Shown here in pieces: positions 27,401 to 35,700 of a stretch of 40,480 nucleotides of DNA. Each line of letters begins with the position of its first letter. The stretch's first letter is position 1. A program made the translations under genes and the position numbers. This DNA is from Deltaproteobacteria bacterium. Lineage in GTDB: Bacteria; Desulfobacterota; Desulfarculia; Adiutricales; Adiutricaceae. The DNA is taken from positions 1 through 40,480 of the forward strand of contig JAISFS010000189.1 in NCBI GenBank assembly GCA_031263485.1, read 5' to 3'. Below the pieces are notes generated by a model, which made no database searches, was not told the DNA's origin, and worked only from the letters and a program-made list of their open reading frames with translations.

Positions 27401-28026
27401 TCCACCTCCACTGTCGGCCTTGCCGCCGACCCTGCCGTGAAGTCCGGATCCACGTGGATGACGCCGTCGACCGCGAGTCCGGGCAGAGTGAAGGCGTACT
27501 CCCTGGGCCCGTCCAGCCTGGCCCCGGAAAGCGACCTGATGTCCGGCGATACCCGGACCTTCACGGGCAGGCCGCCCGATGCCGGCCTGTCCGGAAAGAA
27601 GCCCAGGGTGTACTGGTCTATCCAGGCGACCTTTCCCGGAAGCGGCGGCTCCAGGATCAGAAGCGATCGGTCCGCGTCACCGAAATCTTCCGGCCCGACC
27701 ATCGGCTGGCTGAACATGACCGCCGCGACCGTAAAGCTCCTCACGGGCCCGCTCGGCAGGAACCGTAAAACGTCCAGAGGCTCTTCGGCTGACGTCTCCG
27801 GCTCCTGAAGATCGGCCCCATCACCCCCCCCTAAGTCACTTTCCGAGGTCCCCAGGGCGGCTCTGCCGTCCACCGCGTCCGCTGGCGATCCTGCGGACGG
27901 CGCATCGCCCTCGCCGGACGGAGATCCTGTATGGCACCCTGCAAGGGCGACGGCAGCGAGAATGGCGAGTACCGTCCGGGAAACGGTCGGAACTCGGACC
28001 GGGTTACTGGGGCTTCCGGAGATCAT
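21493..28026 (-). CDS. Bacterial alpha-2-macroglobulin lipoprotein, full length, degenerate thioester
   Basis: This 2,177-aa protein has a lipobox LAGC with C31, and His (not Asp) at +2, so outer-membrane sorting is plausible by the E. coli rule. It has the A2M layout: macroglobulin-like domains; YGPGETVRLKAVARLL near 690, typical of A2M_N; a repeat-rich segment near 1,055-1,205; AVAFYPALELDGNGEAEAGF and LPETLTVGDEF typical of the A2M domain; then the thioester-containing helical domain; and LARAAFPGAYLAAGP...EEMYRPG at the end. The usual CxEQ reads G1660-L-D-Q1663 in YPHDGLDQST, so the thioester Cys is missing, as in E. coli YfaS-type proteins. A2Ms trap proteases in the periplasm; without the thioester, covalent capture is not expected. 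ATG 28026 is preceded by AAGGTGA. Its upstream neighbour is the secreted 691-aa protein, not PbpC. Confidence 0.93.
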   Translation of the reverse strand: MISGSPSNPVRVPTVSRTVLAILAAVALAGCHTGSPSGEGDAPSAGSPADAVDGRAALGTSESDLGGGDGADLQEPETSAEEPLDVLRFLPSGPVRSFTVAAVMFSQPMVGPEDFGDADRSLLILEPPLPGKVAWIDQYTLGFFPDRPASGGLPVKVRVSPDIRSLSGARLDGPREYAFTLPGLAVDGVIHVDPDFTAGSAARPTVEVEFRPPVEPDAVSGKSFFVWGPEGAEERTPARWTRIPGRIGETGHRLRARPEEDIPADRKWTLLIAKGTTADAGLAPLAEDFIVAKGFTLQAFAMEPLLSGSDVGEPDELNGALLKPGTDHLAFRFSNPVRVADVAPFIETVPPHLRIEAPRGSREDRREGLDTGGNSKNEPVESWITLRGGFAPETKYAITFRKGMRDVYGHALAGDRVFRYRTGPSVPEKPRPGLESSGGILESALPAELAVRNGDRVEAGFFGKVIGIDETVRLLSGWDRMEDFWEEPRSTYFGREAEKSLKDAFQPGSEVYETRLSLVSDGPDRAVAMPLSLSELLRGREREGMVLVREQAGGRISFFQVTDLALTAKIGATGSLAWVTRLSDGKPAAGAAVKAFDCAGSELWSEETGEDGTARLPGAVVLAARMDSKCRSRPLYRPKLHFTADKGPERIFWSLEWYRDFHPDAVGTGNALVPLAPGWAEGFLIASQPTYGPGETVRLKAVARLLGADGISLPEARRVGAVVRDPGGRIAYDRAVEMSPYGTVSFDFAVPDFAEDGEWQVFLDLDPRKGRSSAALAGVPRDPDVVGPMAFSVRRKANLPFELSLGKMPDAFAGDRMSFSLKAAFPEGVPLDGGEAGFSLSWHVDWGYRPPGFGPEWSFTARETDAEAGLSADNAKPVFAGEGRSPIAPDGTASFEATIPDSGPPAPRAFVLAAKAADLGGQTAVRTGGFTAHPASLYAGLSASGRLAEAGAAFPLKVVAVGADGTAVPGAKIRISLFRRTWPGGRRLTPGGYDIGLKYIDRLVSEKIVEAGEGPVEIWLMPLEPGEHYVTAEVRDSSGGRALARLDLWASGARGAGDSKGAGGSAKAGEAGGSEEAGVAGGSEEAGEAGGAAEAGVAGGAAETGEAGGSKEGGEAGGSEEGGEAGGSEEGREAGGSEEGGEAGGSEVTGEAGGFEGAGNGGSAAGAGNDGSAGVAGEAGGAAGAGNDGSAAGAGNDGSAAAAGKAGEDVWCPMEADSVGIVTDADEYSPGDVAKVLVQSPFAEGTGLLTLERGGVYEARTFDLAGGAPVVEIPLSEEDAPSVYASVLVVRGRTAPPPADGEDSGGPAYRRGYFRLKVNSPRDRLAVEVTPSEAEAPTGSQVNVKVKVTDAEGRPFPDCEVALAIVRAGTVGAGGDGIFRPETFLRKDLPLRVQTASSLAELLAPGGLSRKAKGRDGRGRPRKGPESAVGDGGIKNPDAGEAIGHLPAVAFYPALELDGNGEAEAGFSLPEEACDLNVYAVAIGRGRSSGTGEARISVTKAFALRPALPETLTVGDEFLATVAVTGDSEAGGELAVRVSLGDGLELLEGPRKSLGLKVGETVQAGFRARAVSAGRREVVFEAELAGLADRSVSAIDVVPAGDVSAIAAVSLEQAGSSMPETGLPPGADPAWGGLDLAFAAEADGVMDAALKALEAYPHDGLDQSTARAAGALYRLILEPGLRNSDEGRYGELRGTVDAQLALIESRLRPGGLMPRPGGGKDSRSPVLTAWALDFVREARIERRDFPWRAMEKMADYLEEELAKVKDGKGLCSLCGSDSRKLYVIGALFRAGRRSLGEMGDLDPYYGKLYSLGINEKILLLRALAALPRSDARDGRIGTLVPMVASELDLSGRTPRVKEASAREDPDLWIFGADDLTAQAFLALSEAAPGHELLQALVMGAGSSLADGGFGSSNRLASALRGVVTLRKAAEAERRLPEGSPSAMAKASLQASPRNSMRVKAVQGHRTVLEGDVSSALRGSVPAGDLLTGPPPRRDMQGQGALWTLRSLYWTPREPDLSARGTPGLSIARSFRRVKPEPGSAGESAFRRGEIVEVSVTLMTAAARRNLVLEVPLPAGLVPVDFRLAGRRNPEPVTSREDWFNAPPAPRSEPRAWHNQAEIRPGVIRLYADSLEPGLYGYSYLARAAFPGAYLAAGPRAEEMYRPGTAARGEGKRITVQE
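24410..24860 (-). repeat. Imperfect repeat encoding a Gly/Ala/Glu/Ser-rich linker in the A2M gene
   Basis: Imperfect units of about 24 bp encode variants of EAGGSEEG and later AGNDGSAA within the A2M protein (about residues 1,055-1,205). The truncated A2M paralogue has only a short stretch at the equivalent place, between 'LWVSATGDDGDADG' and 'LVELVADADRYVPGNV'. The repeat therefore expanded in one copy. Confidence 0.9.
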
Positions 28027-28540
28027 AAATCACCTTGCGGTCAGCTTGCCCGACAGACACCAGCCCAGCGGTCATGACCGGCTACACGTCACGAGAGAGG
28101 CGGATAGCGAAGAAAATGCGATGCATGGGAATTTCCTGGCGAAAAGAGGCTGGCTACTATCCTGGTCTGACAGATGATCCCAGACTGAGACGGTGGCGTT
28201 CAACATTGACCGGATGGTAGAGCGAAAGAATTTGGCCAGATCGGCATTCGGACGACATCCAGTTCCCATCGGCGGAAAGGGGCTGCAGCTGACAGATTCG
28301 CATGTTGACCTGCACATTTGGCTGAACGGCGTCTCATAGACGGACTGAAGCAAGAGCTCAATTTCCTTTATAGCCGTAGTGAACGTCATGCCGAACCGCC
28401 ACCGGTCGACCCGAAACGGATTAGTCAGGCCGACTGGAAGGAAAACTGAGACGCCAAACCCTTCGACTGAAGCGAAGACGCAATGCTACGGCACATGTCT
28501 GCCCGCCTTCCAGAGCCAAGGGGAGATGCGCAAACGGCAA
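28027..28540 (-). other. Duplicated intergenic segment between secreted protein and A2M genes
   Basis: Part of this spacer (about 28,355-28,455) resembles 37,390-37,470 in the other cassette copy; ATAGCCG, CATGCCG, ACCGCCA and GGAAAAC occur in the same order. A minus-strand frame (28,072-28,389, MTFTTAIKEIELLLQSVYET) weakly matches one at 37,237-37,506 (MSAIMTIESLLESDETNLAR). It could be an old small gene or leader; I do not call a gene. Confidence 0.4.
28030..28036 (-). promoter_or_regulatory. Ribosome binding site of full-length A2M gene
   Basis: The minus strand reads AAGGTGA three bases before ATG 28026. The same site precedes the truncated A2M paralogue, supporting both starts. Confidence 0.7.
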
Positions 28541-30616
28541 TTACCCGTTTTCTCCCCTCGAGCGACTGTTCCTGTTGCGGCGTTGCTCGGCTACGACATC
28601 ACCGCATTCTGGATAAGCCAAATCAAAAACCAAAGCATCCGGCCAACGCCACAAAACATCCTTGCGTATCCACTCATCCAATTGCTTGTCGAAACTGGGA
28701 GACAAGCGGTGGTATCCGGGTACCAGGCTTTTGGACAATAAATGATTGGTCGAGCCGAGATAAACCAAATCTTCATCAAAAACATCCAACCTAAATTCGA
28801 AATGTCCCAACAACTTTTCAAGGCCCATAAGGCGTTCGTACACCAGGAGATAGCGGTTGCCGTCCAAGACGTCCGCTTTCGCCTCCTTTATCGTGGAATG
28901 AATGATCGGTTTATAGTTGCTTCCTCCCAGAGGCTTATGGACAGCATTTGCAATATAATGGTAATTGTATCCGTCTTCAGTTTCTTTCCTGATCTGAACG
29001 GTATAACACGGATCTGGATTGTCTGGATCAACACTGTCCATCGAATAATGACCGAGATAACGGCACACCTGCAACATCCTTACGGATTCAACTTCACTCC
29101 CCACCTCAATGACATATGATGGACGTCCATCCAATTCCTCGTATGCCTCAAACGCTCTGGCACCTTCACAGTGGAATCTTGCACGAGACCACAACAATCT
29201 TGGCAGGCCATACTGACAAGGAACGCCGTAAAACAGGGAATTGACACCTGAATATCCCTTTTCAAGAGGAGAGATAGTTGACGGGTCCCTGTTGTCAATA
29301 CGCGAATATTCAAATGGATCAATTTCAAGAAATCCTTGCATCCTCAAGAAAAACGACTGTTCCTGGTCATACCTTTCACGTGTCTTTTCCGCCATCCGAT
29401 CGCAATATTCCAGGCCATTGTCGGCCACGTCATCAGGCAACGAATATCCGTCCGCAGAGAAATCCATTCCGTCCAAACCCCTTAACCGCCGTTCAGCCGG
29501 AAACTCGGTTTCCCAAAATAAAAACGACTCGATATACGGCAATGTCCTAACTCTGACGCTGGCGAGAGCGACTTCCTCCGAGCCGTCAATGACCTTCAAC
29601 CCGCTTTTGGCGGAAGCGGCCAGGCCATGATAGTTCCAAAAGTAATCGGGGCCGAACTCGGTGCGGTCGCTTCCGAGATATCGGCCTTCCAGGCTGAAAT
29701 AATCCCGCCTCGCGCCATCCCGTGACCTGTCGGCGAACGAGAAGAGTTCCAACACGATCTGGCCTTCGATTCTCTTGAATGCGATGATCTGCGGCCTTAC
29801 CGAAACCCCGCTCAGATGATCCTGGTCCAACACCAGATGCCCGACCTGTCCCGGATTCTCGCCTATGAGAAGGTTATAGAGAAAACAGGCAGGGTAAGGC
29901 TCATGCCCCGATCTGTCGATCCCCTCGCAGGCAACGTCAATCGCGACTGTCGTATCGCCGTAGGATAATTCGGATCTGACGCTGTATGGTCGATCGTAGC
30001 CGGCTTCGAGCATGGACGCCTCGTCCCCGGCTTCTATTGCCTTGAACATCCAGAAGCGGGCTTCAGTCAGCTCGGGATTGAAGTCGTCCCTTTCAGGATA
30101 CTCGTAGTAACGCCTCAATTCGTGCATCGCCTCCAGGTCCCCCCGTCCGGCCCTCTCCTCATAGGCCGGGATATCCGCCCTGTCGATTGGCGGCCCGTCG
30201 ATATTGGCGTATTTAGCTTGATATGATCGAAATGCCTCCGTCTTCATTGCCGATTCCAAGAGCCATGCATAGTCGAATTCAAATTTAAAATGACTATAAT
30301 ATGACAGGCTGTCCACCACCATATCTAACTTAAGACAGTGGTCTGCGGTACTGCCGACATAATGGTCACTGGTTCTCTTAAGAAGCAGTTCCCTGTAAAG
30401 TAAATACGGCAATATAGCCAGCGTGTCCCGAGTCAACGGAGCATTCCTTTGCTCTAATATCAATTTTTGGATAAAATCCTCGACATGGCAAAGCAATTTT
30501 GGCGAATCACGTGCCTCTCCCGCATCGATTTCAGCCTGGGACTGCTTGGCCTGGCACCACACCCCCAGAAACATAATCATAATCATGAAGCATAATGGAG
30601 TATGTCTTGACATCAT
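28541..30616 (-). CDS. Secreted Cys-rich protein with Sel1-like segment, copy A
   Basis: This 691-aa protein has a signal peptide (MMSRHTPLCFMIMIMFLGVW, likely cut after QSQA near residue 28). It is probably not a lipoprotein, since the Cys at the signal end is Gly in the paralogue. A short Sel1-like helical stretch covers about 150-205 (IPAYEERAGRGDLEAMHELR, then ARFWMFKAIEAGDEASM). The rest is unrecognised. Ten cysteines keep their place in the paralogue at 37,563 (contexts CHVEDF, VACEG, YPACF, QVCRYLGHY, DPCY, YPECG), suggesting disulfides in the periplasm. It lies upstream of the A2M gene in the same direction with a 514-bp gap, an order repeated in the other copy. A partner role with the A2M is inferred from this. 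Confidence 0.8.
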   Translation of the reverse strand: MMSRHTPLCFMIMIMFLGVWCQAKQSQAEIDAGEARDSPKLLCHVEDFIQKLILEQRNAPLTRDTLAILPYLLYRELLLKRTSDHYVGSTADHCLKLDMVVDSLSYYSHFKFEFDYAWLLESAMKTEAFRSYQAKYANIDGPPIDRADIPAYEERAGRGDLEAMHELRRYYEYPERDDFNPELTEARFWMFKAIEAGDEASMLEAGYDRPYSVRSELSYGDTTVAIDVACEGIDRSGHEPYPACFLYNLLIGENPGQVGHLVLDQDHLSGVSVRPQIIAFKRIEGQIVLELFSFADRSRDGARRDYFSLEGRYLGSDRTEFGPDYFWNYHGLAASAKSGLKVIDGSEEVALASVRVRTLPYIESFLFWETEFPAERRLRGLDGMDFSADGYSLPDDVADNGLEYCDRMAEKTRERYDQEQSFFLRMQGFLEIDPFEYSRIDNRDPSTISPLEKGYSGVNSLFYGVPCQYGLPRLLWSRARFHCEGARAFEAYEELDGRPSYVIEVGSEVESVRMLQVCRYLGHYSMDSVDPDNPDPCYTVQIRKETEDGYNYHYIANAVHKPLGGSNYKPIIHSTIKEAKADVLDGNRYLLVYERLMGLEKLLGHFEFRLDVFDEDLVYLGSTNHLLSKSLVPGYHRLSPSFDKQLDEWIRKDVLWRWPDALVFDLAYPECGDVVAEQRRNRNSRSRGENG

Positions 30617-30786
30617 ATTTCACCATTGTTTCCGAAATTTGTACAACATAAGGCAGAAGAGTATGGAGCCTTGAAAATCAAAATTAATGAAATCGGCAAA
30701 TTATCTAACGTGCCTCCCTAAAGTTGTCGACATCGGTTAACAATATGACATCTGAAAATTTCCCGCAAAGACAATTCCACAAATAT

Positions 30787-30962
30787 TGATTCCGCTGCAA
30801 AAACCCTCCCCCTAGACAGAGAGACGGAACGCTTTATTGCCATCGCATTGCACCCTTGCGCTTAAGCCTTTCACCATCGCCATTCTGACGCACCATTGAC
30901 CCAGCATTCTGACCTCAAATTGCTACCTGGAGGTGATGGTGGGAGTTTTTGCAGTGGAATCA
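30787..30962 (+). mobile_element. MITE-like inverted-repeat element, copy 2
   Basis: This 176-bp element has the same direction as copy 1, with ends TGATTCCGCTGCAAAAACC and its complement (one mismatch in the left end). ATAT flanks both ends, a candidate 4-bp target duplication. Its right end supplies the TGA that stops the broken gene at 30,960-31,444. Confidence 0.8.
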
Positions 30963-31444
30963 ATATTGCGAATACACAAGAAAGAAAATTCGAAATCCCC
31001 GATTTAACCGAGACCATAGACGGGTCCAAACCCGATAAGACCGTTTGGCTATGAACCTCTGACGGATGACCTCCGCTCCTTCGGTTAAGGGCTCCTTGTC
31101 GCCGGAAGCTACCTGCGGGGATGGAGCTTCATCGTGGGAACCCGTGAACCCAACGCAGAGATCGTTCCAGAATGCCTTGATGGCGTTTCGGTCACCAGGG
31201 CGGCTCCACCGGGACGGACTCCGGAAAGCCGGTAGGAAATCTCCTTCGGAGTCGGCGGCTCATCAAAGGAATCAAGCCACTTGTCCGTCTCGGGCCCGCT
31301 CGCTGCGGCCGACTTAAGAGCGCCCAAGAACAATGGCTCCTGCTCCATATCATTCCTGAGCTCACCCACCCACCACTCCTGATACCGTGTGGTTTCCTGG
31401 CGCTTTCCGGCCTGCCGCCCTCTCCATTTCGCCCGGATATCCAT
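30960..31444 (-). pseudogene. Unrecognised gene, frameshifted and cut by the MITE
   Basis: ATG 31444 opens MDIRAKWRGRQAGKRQETTR, then WWVGELRNDMEQEPLFLGAL and SFDEPPTPKEISYRLSGV. Near 31,195 the coding-like signal passes to another frame (DRNAIKAFWNDLCVGFTGSH, then KEPLTEGAEVIRQRFIAKRS), which stays open to the edge of MITE copy 2. There the element's terminal TGA ends it. The family is not known. The MITE edge and the frameshift both indicate a dead gene. Confidence 0.4.
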
Positions 31445-31726
31445 CAATCTAGAGATGAGCGGTTATTTCAGCTTCCTGCAGTTTTCAGGTTAAAGAGGAA
31501 GGACGCACTTGACTACGTCATAAGATTGACAAGCAATTACCATGCCAAGGCTATACAGGCTATGCCTGATTTCATCATTTAAAACCTCCCTGTGTAACTC
31601 TTCAAGTTCCATTGGGGTACCCTCCAGTCGAAAGCTCGACAACGAACGTCTCGAACTCAGGCGTTGCGAACTGGGTTTCTGCGGCAATATGATTATCCCA
31701 ATGTTCTAAAAAATCATGTTTGAAGT

Positions 31727-32400
31727 TTAGCACAATGCCGTCCAGTCGTCCAGCCCGCAAACGGCTTGCGGACCGATCAAGTGCCGATGGAAAAAGTCCT
31801 CAAATGCCCATGCCGCTTGTTCCACTGGACGAAGGTAATAACATCCCGCGATCCAGCTTAAGATATCTTCCTGGATCAAACCATGAATTCCTGGCGAATC
31901 GACAATTCCGCACTGGATAGACGCCGCTCGCCCGGAACCCATCCCTGCGAGATCCATGATGAAGCAGTGAACAGCATGCCACATCTCGTGGGCCAGTCTG
32001 GAGACCGCGGTGGCAAGCCCAAATTCGTATAAGGCTTTTCGCAAACTATTTCAGGCGAAAGTTCGTTAAACCCTGAAAACCTCTCCGGCGCACCCCCCCA
32101 TCTTCTGAAATCGTCCATCCGGATCAATTCTCCAATGCCTGACGCCGCCAGTCCGGCACGTCGGCTAGCCCCGGAGAGAAAACCGGCACGAGGCCGCCGC
32201 AGATAAGGATTGCCCCTTTGGGAGCATAGGTTTCCGGCATGATCTTTCCGTGCCCCGGCGCGTATTCGCAACGAGCAGGCCCTCGCACCCGACCAGGGTG
32301 ACGTCTGAGGTCGACACTGCCGGATCCACGAGGCAACCAGGCCCAGTATCGGAGTCCGGCTGCCGCCGCCTCGACAATACGTTCGGGCCTTGAAACCCAC
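31727..32400 (-). pseudogene. HExxH metallopeptidase-like gene, frameshifted
   Basis: The clearest part, 31,727-32,044, reads FGLATAVSRLAHEMWHAVHC with the zinc-binding pattern H-E-x-x-H, followed by DILSWIAGCYYLRPVEQAAW, where the later Glu could be the third ligand region seen in such proteins. Upstream the reading continues in other frames: GELIRMDDFRRWGGAPERFS and, before that, PETYAPKGAILICGGLVPVF. At least two frameshifts are therefore needed. Its 5' end stops near MITE copy 3. The original protein was probably a metallopeptidase-like protein; the exact family is not clear. Confidence 0.5.
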
Positions 32401-32426
32401 CTCTATGCCAAATACGGCCGAAATCC

Positions 32427-32596
32427 TGATTCCACTGCAAAAACCTCAACTCCTGGCAGTCGTTAGAGGGCAGAGTGTCAGGATAAAGGGGACGCTGATG
32501 GGCGTTGGTTTAAAGCTCAAGCGCAAGGGTGCCAATGCGATGTCCGTATAGCGTTCCGCTTCCCTGTCGAGGGGGAAAATTTTTGCAGTGGAATCA
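32427..32596 (-). mobile_element. MITE-like inverted-repeat element, copy 3
   Basis: This 170-bp element is in the opposite direction to copies 1 and 2. Both ends carry TGATTCCACTGCAAAAA in inverted form. The 4-bp flanks (ATCC and AGCT) do not match, so the site was probably rearranged after insertion. It borders the broken 3' end of the truncated A2M gene on one side and the HExxH remnant on the other. Confidence 0.75.
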
Positions 32597-32708
32597 AGCT
32601 TCACGGACTGCCGGGCGCCTTCCTGATACCGTTGCCCCGCCAGCTGTTCATGCCCAACGAGAGCTCGCTGTCCGCTACCACGCGTTCGCGGCTATGAGGG
32701 AGGCGGAG

Positions 32709-35700
32709 TTAGTCCCCGACGGTCAGGGCCTCTGGGAGCGGGGTGAGGAACGCCTGCGGACGGGTCACCCTTATTTCCGCCTCGCCCGTGGCCGTCGCGC
32801 GGTCCTTACCTATCGCAACGGCGAACACCTTGAGTTCACAGGCGTAGTCGGGAAGGATGAAGCTCGCCTCCCCCTCGCCGTTCTCGTCAAGCTTCACCGC
32901 AGGAAAGAAATGCGCGAAAGGACCGGAGTCGTCCGTCCCGAAGACCGTTGTCTCGAAACCCATTTCCCCGAAGAGCTTCACCCAGATACCGTCCCCCTGC
33001 GGGTCCATAGCCTTGTCCATGCCCAGAGGCGCACCCCGCCTGTGCCAGGCTTCCGGATCCACCCGGGCACGAAAGCTCCAGTACCGATACGGGCTCTCCG
33101 GGAACCGCTCGCCGACGGCCAGGACCTGGCCGAGGGAGGACGCAGTCTGCACCCTGAGAGGCAACTCCCGCCGCATCAGCGTTTCCGGACGGAAAATGCC
33201 GTCCTCGCCTGTCCGGACTGTATCCGCGTCCACAACGGCCAAGGCTATCTCGCAGTCGGCAAAGGGCCTGCCGTCCGAGTCCGTTACCTTGACCTTCACG
33301 GAAGCCAGGGCTCCGACCGAAGCCTCGGTATCTGCCGGGACAACCTCCACCGCCAGGCGGTCGGGGGGAGCGTTCACCTTGAGCGTCAGATAACCCCTCC
33401 GGTAGGCGGGCCTGCCCGGATCCTCGCCATCGGCGGACGGCGGGGCAGTGCGACCCCTGACCAGGAGCACGGCCGCACGGACGGAAGGAGCGTCCGCCTC
33501 CGAAACGGGGATCTCCACGACAGGCGCGCCCCCGGCCAGATCAAAGACCCGGGCCTCGCTCACACCGCCACGCTCGATCGTCAAGAGCCCCGTGCCGTCG
33601 GCAAAGGGGCTCTGGACCAGGATCTTGGCAACGTTGCCTGGCACGTACCTGTCCGCGTCCGCCACGAGCTCCACCAGGCCATCGTCCGGCTGTGGCCAGG
33701 CGGGCCCATCGGCATCTCCGTCATCTCCGGTCGCCGAAACCCACAGCTCCTGCCGGGCCAGAGCCATCCTGTCAGCGGAGTCCCTCACTTCCGCGGTCAC
33801 GTAATGCCTGCCAGCCTCCAGAGGGGTCAGCGTGATCTCGACCGGGGCCTCCCCGGTCGTGACGGTCTGTCCGGAAACCAGCCTGTCGAAGTACTTCAAG
33901 CCAACGTCGAAGCCGCCAGGTGTCAGTCTGCGACCGCCCGGCCAGGTCCGCCTGTAGAGCGAGACCCTGATCCGGGCGCCCGGCACGGGGACCCCGTCTA
34001 CCCCTACGGCAATGACCTTCAAGGGGAATGCCTTGCCGACCTCGACCACGCGGCCCGCGGCCGAGAGCCCGGCGTACAGTGACGCGGGATGCGCCGTGAA
34101 CCTGCCCGTCTTCCCGACACTCTGCCCGCCGGGTTCCTCGGCTTTCGCCACCAGGACGAAGGCCCTGGGCGCCGGCGGGCCGCTGTCCGGGATCACCGCC
34201 TCGAAGGACGCCGTGCCGTCCGCCGCTAAAAAGGAACGGCCATCTGCCGCCGCGACGGGGCTCGCGTCATCCGCGGACAGCCCTTTCGCGGCGTCCGGAT
34301 CCCTTGCGGTGAAGCTCCACTCTGGCCCGAAGCCGGGCGGACGGTAGCCCCAGTCGACCCGCCAGCCCAACCCGAAACCTGCCTCTCCACTGTCCAGCGG
34401 GGTCCCGTCGGGGAAGGCGGCCTTCAGGCTGAAGCTCATCCTGTCGCCCGCGAACGCGTCATGCATCCCTCTCAAAGACATCTCGAAGGGGAGGGGCGGG
34501 GCACGCCGCACGCTGAAGCCCATCGGACCGGCAACGTCAGGCTCGCGCAGAGCCCCGGCCAGGGCGGCGGGGGATCGCCTCTTGCTGGGGTCCAGATCCA
34601 GGATAACCTGCCATTCGCCGTCTGCCGCGTCGGGAGGCACCGCAACATCGATGGCTACGGTCCCGTAAGGGCTCATCTCGACAGTGCGGTCAAGGCCCAC
34701 GCGACCGCCAGGGTCTCGAACGACTGCCCTGACCCGGCTCGCTTCCGGCAGGGAGATGCCGTCCGTCCCGAGCAGGCGGACCACCGCCTTGAACCTGGCA
34801 GCCTCCCCGGGCCTGTTTGTCGGTCGGTTCGCGACGAGGAAGCCCTCTGCCCATCCGGGGGCGAGAGGAACCAGGGCTTCTGCCACTCCGGCCTCGTCGG
34901 GCAGGAAGCCCCGGAGCCACTCAGAGCTCCACAAGACCTGTTCGGCGCCCTTGGCAGCCGTGAAATGCAGCGTCGGCCGATAAGGTGACAGAGTCCTGCA
35001 TTCCGCGGAAATCCTCGACGCGAGTGCCGCCGTTTCCGGGAACCGCGCGAGTCCGTCCTCCCCGGTCTCCCCCGTCCAGAGCTCCGAGCCCGCACAGTCA
35101 ATGACCGTCACTTCCGCGCCAGCCACGGGTTTGCCGTCAGAGAGCCGGGTCACCCAGGCGAGCGATCCCGTCGCGCCGATCTTGGCCGTGAGCGCGAGAT
35201 CGGTCACCTGGAAGAAGGAGAACGACTTGCCGTCACCCGCGCCCACGAAGGTCACGCCGTCCCTCTCCGTGCCGCCCGTGAGCTCCGAGAGGTTCAGGGG
35301 CAGGACGGCTTTCCGGGAAAGGTCTCCCTCGATCGCGATCGCGGCCGTATGGACCCCCGGGCCGGGCCAGTGAGCAGACTTAAGCCACCCCTTGGCGCCG
35401 CCGTACATCTCGGAATGCGGCCACTCCCAGAAGCCCTCAATCCCGAATGCGCACAGGAGCCAGACGGTCTCCCGGACACCCATGACCATCCCGAAAAACC
35501 GCGCCTCTGGCATATTGACGATCTGTACAGGAACGACCGGCGGGAGGGCGGACTCCAGGATCCCGCCTGGGGTGTCCAGCTCGGCTCGCGGCCATTTCCC
35601 CTTCTCCGGCTGTTTCTGTTCTAATCGACCTGTCCGGAACAGGTACACCCTGTCCTCGTCCAGCTTATTCCCATAGACGTCCGGCAGGCCTTTCCGGAAC

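Noticed and set aside
30541..30616. Lipoprotein signal in the 691-aa protein (GVWC)
   Set aside because: Trp before Cys does not fit a lipobox, and the Cys is Gly in the paralogue.
31490..31687. 65-codon minus-strand frame (MELEELHREVLNDEIRHSLY region)
   Set aside because: It is short, isolated between two pseudogenes and has no recognisable family.
32529..34082. Plus-strand frame of 517 codons starting in MITE copy 3
   Set aside because: It is antisense to the A2M gene, whose sense frame has clear family motifs.
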